Shown here: one piece after another, positions 60,701-64,000 of the stretch
Numbering within the stretch: the stretch's first letter is position 1
How the letters are laid out: every line of letters starts with the position of its first letter
From: Epinephelus fuscoguttatus
Taxonomy: Eukaryota; Chordata; Actinopteri; Perciformes; Serranidae
Length of the DNA: 64,000 bases
Assembly: GCF_011397635.1 (NCBI RefSeq)
Contig: NC_064756.1
Location: forward strand, 4,048,922-4,112,921
Direction: 5' to 3'
Notes under the pieces: model-generated
Database searches by the model: none
Seen by the model: only the letters and a program-made list of their open reading frames with translations
What the model was told of the DNA's origin: nothing
Program-made: the position numbers and the translations under genes

Positions 60701-63196
60701 GAGGAAAAATATGTCTGATGTTACGTTTTTAAGTGACATAACATAGGTAGGGTAAACAGCATTACTAATCTTTACACCTATTTTTGTTATACTATGCCGG
60801 AGCAGAGTTCACTGGGTAAATGTTTAGCCAACAAATCTGCTACATCTGAATCAATGCCCTGATATAATATATTATATTATATTATATATATATTAATATA
60901 TATAATCTGGGCTGCCGTAACTGTAAATCAAGGATCTCTAACAATACCATGTAAATGTGTTAACAGAGGAACATGTGATTAATAATCTAATTAATAACAT
61001 CTGGGGTTTGAGCCCCAGAAGCCCCCACCTTGTTTGCCCCTGGGGCTGGTTGCCAGAGGTGGGTAGTAACTAGTTACATTTACTCAGTTACATTTACTTG
61101 AGTAACTTTTTGGATAAATTGTACTTTTCAGAGTAGTTTTAATGCAAAATACTTTTTACTTTTACTTGAGTTATATTGTTTTAAAGCAACAATACTCTCA
61201 CTTTAGTACAATATTTGGCTACTCTACCCCCCTCTGAGTACATTATTACATATATATATATATATACAGTATAAGAATATATTTGTGTTTCTTGTGCCTT
61301 GATTTATTTTATGTTTGTAAAGATTTAATTTATTTTTGTTTTAGTTAAAGGGGTATCGTTTAAAATACATGAATTTGCAGATTATTATTTTTGATTGACT
61401 GATTGCATTCATGTTCTTATTTTACAAATAAATCAGACGTTACTCAACAGTTACTCAGTACTTGAGTAGTTTTTTCACCAAATACTCTTTTACTCTTAAT
61501 CAAGTAATTATTTGGATGACTACTTTTTACTTTTACTTGAGTAATATTGTTTTAAAGTATCAGTACTCTTACTTGAGTACAATATTTGGCTACTCTACCC
61601 ACCTCTGCTGGTTGCACAGATCACCTTATGTTAAGATTTTCCTTAAAGTCCTAGTTAAAGTTTCCTCAAAATAAAATCAATTGCACAAAACACCCTGAAG
61701 GCTTCTCCTAAAGTTTCTTTAAAGTGTGCACTTAAGTATTTATGGTTTTCTCCTTGTCTTGGTCTAATACTTAAGGAATCCCTTGACCGTTGCACAAAAG
61801 ACCTTAGCAACCAAAGCAAGGTAAAAAACTTAGGTACCTCTGACTTTATCTTAACTGCAACATGACCGAGTTTATGGTGATACATGAAAAACACTAGCAC
61901 ACCCTGAGAAGAGTGTTCTGCGACCAGGAGAACCCAAGAGATACACTTTTGATTTTACACTTTAGATGTGACAGAATTCATTTTCATTGCTTCTTCCTAC
62001 AGTAGTTTTCTGGTCTCTGGTATTTGGGGATCAAATGTACTTTGTAGTGCCTTCTATGATTGTATTCTTTCAGAAGTTTAATCTATTCCTCCTCGGACCA
62101 ATATGATTTTCTTGTCTTCTTTTCTTCTGCAGTTTTTCTCTGTGAGATGATAACAGGCATCACAAGCGTGAGTCCAAGTCAACAATCTCCATGGAAACTT
62201 CTACCACTGTAAAATCTCTTTCAATGCAGTCAATTAGTTAATGTTTTTCCTTAATAAACGAAAAACTTTTACGGGATTCTGTGCAACTGTGTAAGTCCTT
62301 CAGGAGTGTTATACTTAAGGAGAAAACTTAAGGTGTTTTGTGCAACCGATCCCTGGCCATTAGTGGTTCAAAACTTTAAAACTTTTAAATAAGTAAAAAT
62401 GTGAACAGTACTAGAAAGAGTGAAGTTTCTCTTAAGTGTCTGCTGCAGTTCCAATCAGCGATGCTACAGGAGATGTTACATTATTTCTTCTCTTATCGTT
62501 GGTCCTCTCTTCAGGACTTCATGCTCACAGTCTGTGTCTTTCCCTCTAGATGTGTCGTCATATCCTCCATACTTGAAGGACCTGATCCACAGCCAGCTTT
62601 GCCAACACCTGGGCCTGCGAGGGCCCTGTATCGAGGGTGGAGGAGGAGGCGGAGAGGGAGGTGGCAGCGGAGAGCCGTCCCCCACGGCAGGCAGCCCGGG
62701 CTCTTCCAGCCTCTGCAGCCTGGACGAGCACCACCCGCTGCTGCGTGACCTGAGCGGCCACCGCGGGACCCACTCCCACAGCAACGCCGCCGAGCTCGCC
62801 GCCAAGATCCTGTCAGCGCTGCAGGGAGGGGAGGAGCTGCTGCTGGCCAGACTGCAGAGGGCGGGGCAGAGCGGGCACAGCGGGGGGGACTGCGGCTTCC
62901 ACAGCCTGGGCGGGGGAGGGCGGGGCATCAGGCCCTGCGGGGGTCAGGACTCTCCTTGCTACTCCATGTCTTACTCTGAGACGTACCTGTCACCTGGCGA
63001 GGACGACGACACCCCCTGCAAGGACTATGAGAGCCCCATGTGCCAGGTGGAGGCGGAGGGCAACGGAGAGGAGTACCCGCCTGACTACGACCCACGCAGG
63101 AGGGTCTCAGATGTGGCCTCCTCTGGGGTCGTTTCTCTGGATGAGGAGGATGAAGAGGAAGAGGAGGAGAGGGCAGCAGAGCCAAACAACCAGTGA
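31704..63196 (+). CDS. fam131a: FAM131A-like protein (6 coding exons)
   Basis: Coding exons: 31704-31734, 35700-35839, 46585-46678, 46833-47015, 57531-57662, 62550-63196. Phases 1, 0, 1, 1, 1 agree throughout, giving 408 aa plus a stop; human FAM131A is about 366 aa. The N-terminus MGCISS fits N-myristoylation at Gly2 with palmitoylation possible at Cys3. The FAM131 core runs from about residue 58 to 190: [60 protein letters not shown]. The C-terminus has [14 protein letters not shown] and an acidic end. The [10 protein letters not shown] and SSGVVSLDE motifs favour FAM131A over B or C. The molecular function of the family is not established. Introns 2 and 4 (10.7 and 10.5 kb) are rich in nested transposons. 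Confidence 0.92.
31735..35699. other. fam131a intron 1
   Basis: Contains (ATCC)n at 32681-32707, a (GT)n/(GA)n run at 33191-33235, (AAAT)n near 33247 and (TG)n at 34332-34376. The first 2 kb stay fairly CpG-rich. No other gene was recognised. Confidence 0.5.
34332..34376 (+). repeat. (TG)n microsatellite
   Basis: About 22 units in fam131a intron 1, followed by (GA)n. Confidence 0.95.
35700..35839 (+). CDS. fam131a: fam131a exon 2
   Basis: The acceptor TCCTGACAG is followed by a frame reading [20 protein letters not shown] and ending GALDFSE, then the donor GAG|GTGCCC. Joined to exon 3 it gives FSEVNVDDT, like PEVNVGDT in mammalian FAM131A. DW..SLS..LG..RT also has a counterpart there. An intron-retained transcript would stop two codons later. 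Confidence 0.75.
35840..37641. other. fam131a intron 2, first part
   Basis: AT-rich without gene. A perfect 11-bp palindrome with 4-base loop (GTCTTTATTTT at 36246-36256, complement 36261-36271) is the only clear structure. Confidence 0.4.
38758..39285. mobile_element. Retroelement 3' fragment split by a SINE
   Basis: AAATTTATTTATAAAGCACA and GTGCTGTACAAAAAGAATAA start the block. After the SINE it continues as GGAGCGTGGGGCAGCCAGG, with CTGGAG shared across the break. Likely a LINE tail. Confidence 0.45.
38975..39167 (+). mobile_element. tRNA-derived SINE with poly(A) and target duplication
   Basis: The head TTGGTGGCTTAGTGGTAGAG has an A-box, GGGTTCGACTCC a B-box, and a 22-base A tract ends the element. 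Flanks GCCTGGAG (38967-38974) and GTCTGGAG (39168-39175) are a one-mismatch target duplication, so this looks like a fairly young insertion. Confidence 0.75.
39381..41459. other. fam131a intron 2, middle part
   Basis: No gene or complete element recognised; a few G-rich runs near 41330. Confidence 0.4.
41460..43305. mobile_element. Large TTAA-flanked element with internal duplication
   Basis: The left end TTAAAGGTCCAGTGTACAGG and right end (inverted: TTAAAGGAGCAGTGTGCAGG) match the MITE at 3601-3781, and TTAA is at both edges. Inside, a segment of about 400 bp appears twice (about 41740-42115 and 42810-43215), each with two copies of a module ending AAACCTCCTGAACAA. Between them lies another fish repeat (CCACTTGAGGCTGGCTCC near 42402). 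No transposase. Confidence 0.65.
43306..44914. other. fam131a intron 2, late part
   Basis: No gene, RNA or recognised repeat. Confidence 0.35.
44915..46100. mobile_element. hAT-like non-autonomous element
   Basis: TAGTGATGAGCAGA at the left and TTTTTGCCCATCACTA at the right are inverted, imperfect ends. The interior has two direct copies of about 75 bp (45491-45564, 45699-45771). No clean target duplication was found, so the limits are provisional. Confidence 0.45.
46585..46678 (+). CDS. fam131a: fam131a exon 3
   Basis: Encodes [20 protein letters not shown] and [11 protein letters not shown], the first conserved block of the family. Acceptor TTTCAG|GT, donor CATG|GTAGGT. Confidence 0.95.
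46833..47015 (+). CDS. fam131a: fam131a exon 4
   Basis: Encodes [29 protein letters not shown] and [14 protein letters not shown], the most conserved part of FAM131 proteins. The intron before it is only 154 bp. Confidence 0.97.
47016..47845. other. fam131a intron 4, first part
   Basis: No gene; a short TTGG repeat at 47524-47541. Confidence 0.35.
47846..50022. mobile_element. Harbinger-like MITE, interrupted by a hAT element
   Basis: The left end TGGGTTTCCATCCA (47847-47860) and its exact complement are found at the right when the inner insertion is removed. TAA at 47843-47845 and 50023-50025 would be a PIF/Harbinger-type 3-bp target duplication. The host element without insert is about 680 bp and non-coding. 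Confidence 0.55.
48522..50009. mobile_element. hAT element with perfect TIRs and 8-bp target duplication
   Basis: The ends are TAGGGTTGGGAA and its exact complement. ATGGAAAC flanks both sides (48514-48521 and 50010-50017). It is 1,488 bp with no transposase ORF; the repeated CGATACGA/GTATCGAATCG motifs near the ends are typical sub-terminal repeats. Confidence 0.8.
50430..50645 (+). repeat. Polypyrimidine-rich tract
   Basis: About 200 bases are strongly C/T-biased, with a nine-C run near 50510. Capable in principle of triplex formation. No coding evidence despite long open frames, which follow from low complexity. Confidence 0.6.
51512..51544 (+). repeat. (TG)n microsatellite
   Basis: About 16 TG units in fam131a intron 4. 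Confidence 0.95.
51871..53260 (-). mobile_element. Harbinger-like element with a Myb/SANT-like gene
   Basis: The ends TGGGTCTCATTCATGAAAC and (inverted) GTGGCTCTCATTCATGAAAA form terminal repeats around 1.39 kb. The interior carries a minus-strand Myb/SANT-like ORF. Myb-like proteins accompany transposases in PIF/Harbinger elements; no DDE nuclease ORF is present here. Confidence 0.55.
52678..53022 (-). CDS. Myb/SANT-like DNA-binding protein, transposon-borne
   Basis: An ORF of 114 codons; the start is more likely at the second Met ([14 protein letters not shown]). It reads [40 protein letters not shown] and [16 protein letters not shown], with Trp and spacing typical of the trihelix Myb/SANT-like domain. 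It ends in LWGFE. A second exon or decayed C-terminal part may lie at 52239-52400, where the frame shows Pro/Ala-rich sequence. It would bind transposon ends; whether it is expressed is unknown. Confidence 0.5.
   Translation of the reverse strand: MHPVDLSVMAQRKKERERKKKFSEAEIEIILGEVDLRKNIFFSSVSSGVTGTGKAKAWREVTDAVNVVCVVQRTMSEVKRKWFDMKLEAKKRISTHKKIQRSPNKQKIHLWGFE
53261..53459. repeat. Dispersed repeat fragment
   Basis: GGTTGGGTTTAGGTGCCAAA and ACGTACGTAAAGTGCGTCAT resemble short stretches near 23870 and 42290. Class unknown. Confidence 0.3.
53460..54180 (+). repeat. Possible LTR-derived sequence
   Basis: C/T-rich DNA with ACTATAAAGACTCCAGC (TATA-like) followed by CGTTGCCAGATTGTTC, a combination seen in fish LTR retrotransposons. 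It carries a 143-codon open frame that does not look like a real protein. No terminal duplication was found. Confidence 0.3.
54760..55080 (+). repeat. Polypurine-rich tract
   Basis: A strongly A/G-biased stretch with many AGAGA units; it also holds a long minus-strand open frame explained by low complexity. Confidence 0.55.
55199..55224 (+). repeat. (CA)n microsatellite
   Basis: About 13 CA units. Confidence 0.95.
55225..57497. other. fam131a intron 4, last part
   Basis: No gene or complete element. GGAGGTGGTTTACGCCTCCACC at 56698-56719 is a small palindrome-like motif. Confidence 0.35.
57498..57527 (+). repeat. (TG)n-rich tract upstream of fam131a exon 5
   Basis: TG repeats broken by two TACG units run up to the acceptor. 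Confidence 0.9.
57531..57662 (+). CDS. fam131a: fam131a exon 5
   Basis: Encodes [20 protein letters not shown] and [12 protein letters not shown], ending in a phase-1 donor CACAG|GTATGT. Bracketed by a (TG)n-rich acceptor region (57498-57527) and (CA)n (57669-57711). Confidence 0.97.
57669..57711 (+). repeat. (CA)n tract downstream of fam131a exon 5
   Basis: About 21 CA units beginning six bases after the exon end. Confidence 0.95.
57712..58980. other. fam131a intron 5, first part
   Basis: No gene. A GAATGACGTTACATTACATT fragment at 58550 resembles part of the repeat at 42260. Confidence 0.35.
58990..59660 (+). repeat. Possible solo LTR of a retroviral-type element
   Basis: Two diverged direct repeats (about 59173-59235 and 59357-59420, each ending in GGAAATCAAA-type sequence) precede AATAAA at 59571-59576, a GT-rich stretch and a terminal TTACA. 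This order fits U3-R-U5. No internal viral genes are visible. Left edge and target duplication not found. Confidence 0.35.
59833..60382 (-). pseudogene. Duplicated transposon-linked coding exon with inverted repeat
   Basis: Two minus-strand copies encode [13 protein letters not shown] followed by YLFEHG (59940-60003 and 60280-60343, about 97% identical). One has an upstream start [12 protein letters not shown] 48-bp inverted repeat (60198-60245 and 60329-60376, one mismatch) puts a third partial copy, [11 protein letters not shown], on the plus strand. Downstream the frame shifts into an acidic/Arg-rich stretch ending near a GT donor (about 59833). The PFEFD..YLFE motif recurs in teleost transposon-linked proteins; this copy is broken. 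Confidence 0.45.
60383..61043. other. fam131a intron 5, middle part
   Basis: AT-rich with a TATTATAT run at 60865-60905. No gene. Confidence 0.4.
61044..62354. mobile_element. Non-autonomous DNA transposon, split near its left end
   Basis: GGCTGGTTGCACAGATCACC (with the inserted hAT removed) and the inverted right end GGATCGGTTGCACAAAACACC are terminal repeats, followed inside by complementary TTAAG-rich stretches. No coding capacity. The superfamily is probably Harbinger-like but this is not proven. Confidence 0.5.
61054..61607. mobile_element. hAT MITE with perfect TIRs and 8-bp target duplication
   Basis: The ends are CAGAGGTGGGTAG (61054-61066) and its exact complement (61595-61607). 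CTGGTTGC flanks both sides (61046-61053, 61608-61615). The interior repeats TTTACTTGAGTAA-type motifs in both halves. 554 bp, non-coding. Confidence 0.85.
62550..63196 (+). CDS. fam131a: fam131a exon 6 (last coding exon)
   Basis: The acceptor CCCTCTAG is followed by [20 protein letters not shown]. The exon encodes a Gly/Glu-rich insert (from [12 protein letters not shown]), [29 protein letters not shown] and the end [18 protein letters not shown] plus an acidic run. The stop is TGA at 63194. The Gly-rich coding stretch makes the plus strand G-rich. Confidence 0.95.
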
Positions 63197-64000
63197 CTCC
63201 TCTCATCTCACCTCAGTGTTTCATCCCTCCACACTCTTTGGAGGGATTTCTTTTTTGCAACAACTTCCCCTCTCCTCCATGGTGTCTGAAAAGTTTGAAC
63301 CGCCGCCGCGCATGCTGTTTTTTTTTGTTCCTCTGACTGCGACATGAATTCATCGTCTTTGCCTTACTTGCAGCGTTTCAGCTCCTACGTTCCACCATGT
63401 GACTGCTTTGTCTCCATTCGATGTACCAACTCTTTTCTTTGAAGGCGTCCAAACAATCTTTTTTATCAGTGTGAAAACAGGAGCGCCGGACTCGCCACAG
63501 CAGTCCAGCAACGAACACGTGGGTGTGACGCACACAGTTTTTCGTCTCCGTCCCTACCTGCGATGCCACCGATGGACGCCACCAAGAGGCAGACAGAATG
63601 ACTGAGTCCAAAACTCTGACTTATCTTTGCATGTGTTTTGCAAGTGCTGAAATCGATGGGCTGACCCAGTCTTGAGCACGGTTTGTAATCTCAGCTGTTC
63701 TGTATAACCCCCGCCCACCTCCCCGACGTCTCCAAGGGAGGGAGGGCTAACACTGCACCCTGGGAACTGCCCTCCCCTCCCTCCCCTCCCCTCCCTCCCC
63801 CTCCTCCTTTGCAAGAGACAAAATAGCATCCTTTCGGGCATGGCTTGCTGAGTATGCCAAACTATTTAACCCTGTCACTACCAATTATGAGCAAATGCTG
63901 GAATGTCTTCAAAGTGACAGGACATAGTATGTATTTTAAAATAACAAAGTTTAAAAAAAGAAAAAGATTTGTCACAAATGATATAACAGAAATGATATGC
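63197..64000 (+). other. fam131a: fam131a 3' UTR (continues past the window)
   Basis: No AATAAA was seen before the end. It contains GGGAGGGAGGG (63735-63746) followed 22 bases later by a C-rich run (63769-63808) able to pair with it. Confidence 0.6.

Noticed and set aside
62476..62928. Minus-strand open frame of 150 codons rich in Pro and Ser
   Set aside because: Shadow of the GC-rich, Gly-coding fam131a exon 6.

Overview
This window is nuclear DNA from a ray-finned fish, most likely a percomorph teleost. Evidence for this: genes are split into short exons with GT/AG introns, (TG)n/(CA)n tracts are frequent, and the repeats are of kinds common in teleosts (tRNA-derived SINEs, Tc1 and L2-like remnants, hAT, TTAA-flanked and Harbinger-like elements). 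No bacterial-style operons, rRNA genes or CRISPR arrays are visible. All family names were assigned by reading the sequence and from recalled family knowledge; no search was run.

There are two protein-coding genes, both on the + strand. (1) An alkaline phosphatase gene with 11 coding exons, 1241-22192. All splice phases agree and it encodes 541 aa: signal peptide, complete metal-binding and catalytic residues, and a GPI-type hydrophobic tail. Its middle resembles the intestinal/placental type and its C-terminus the tissue-nonspecific type. It has an unusual Gln where mammalian enzymes have His next to a zinc ligand. (2) A FAM131 family gene, best match fam131a, with 6 coding exons, 31704-63196, encoding 408 aa. 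It has a probable N-myristoylation start, a conserved FAM131 core, a Gly-rich segment and an acidic C-terminus. It is preceded by a TATA-containing, CpG-rich promoter and 5' UTR near 31.09-31.70 kb. Its 3' UTR runs to the window edge.

Layout: 1-1240, upstream region of the phosphatase; 1.2-22.2 kb, phosphatase gene; 22.2-31.1 kb, intergenic DNA with two back-to-back SINEs, three Tc1-type remnants and a possible decayed ORF, ending in a repeat-poor stretch near 29.8-30.9 kb that may be regulatory; 31.1-64 kb, fam131a, whose two 10.5-kb introns hold most of the nested transposons.

The two genes have no known shared pathway. The phosphatase is expected at the cell surface and FAM131A is a little-studied protein. 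The most striking non-genic structures are: hAT-type elements with perfect 8-bp target duplications nested in or containing other repeats (37.65-39.37, 48.52-50.01, 61.05-61.61 kb); a TTAA-flanked element carrying an intact coding exon with a splice donor (13.62-14.26 kb); a 48-bp inverted repeat with a duplicated coding exon (59.9-60.4 kb); a Harbinger-like element with a Myb/SANT-like ORF (51.87-53.26 kb); and two exons, one per gene, bracketed by (TG)n upstream and (CA)n downstream.
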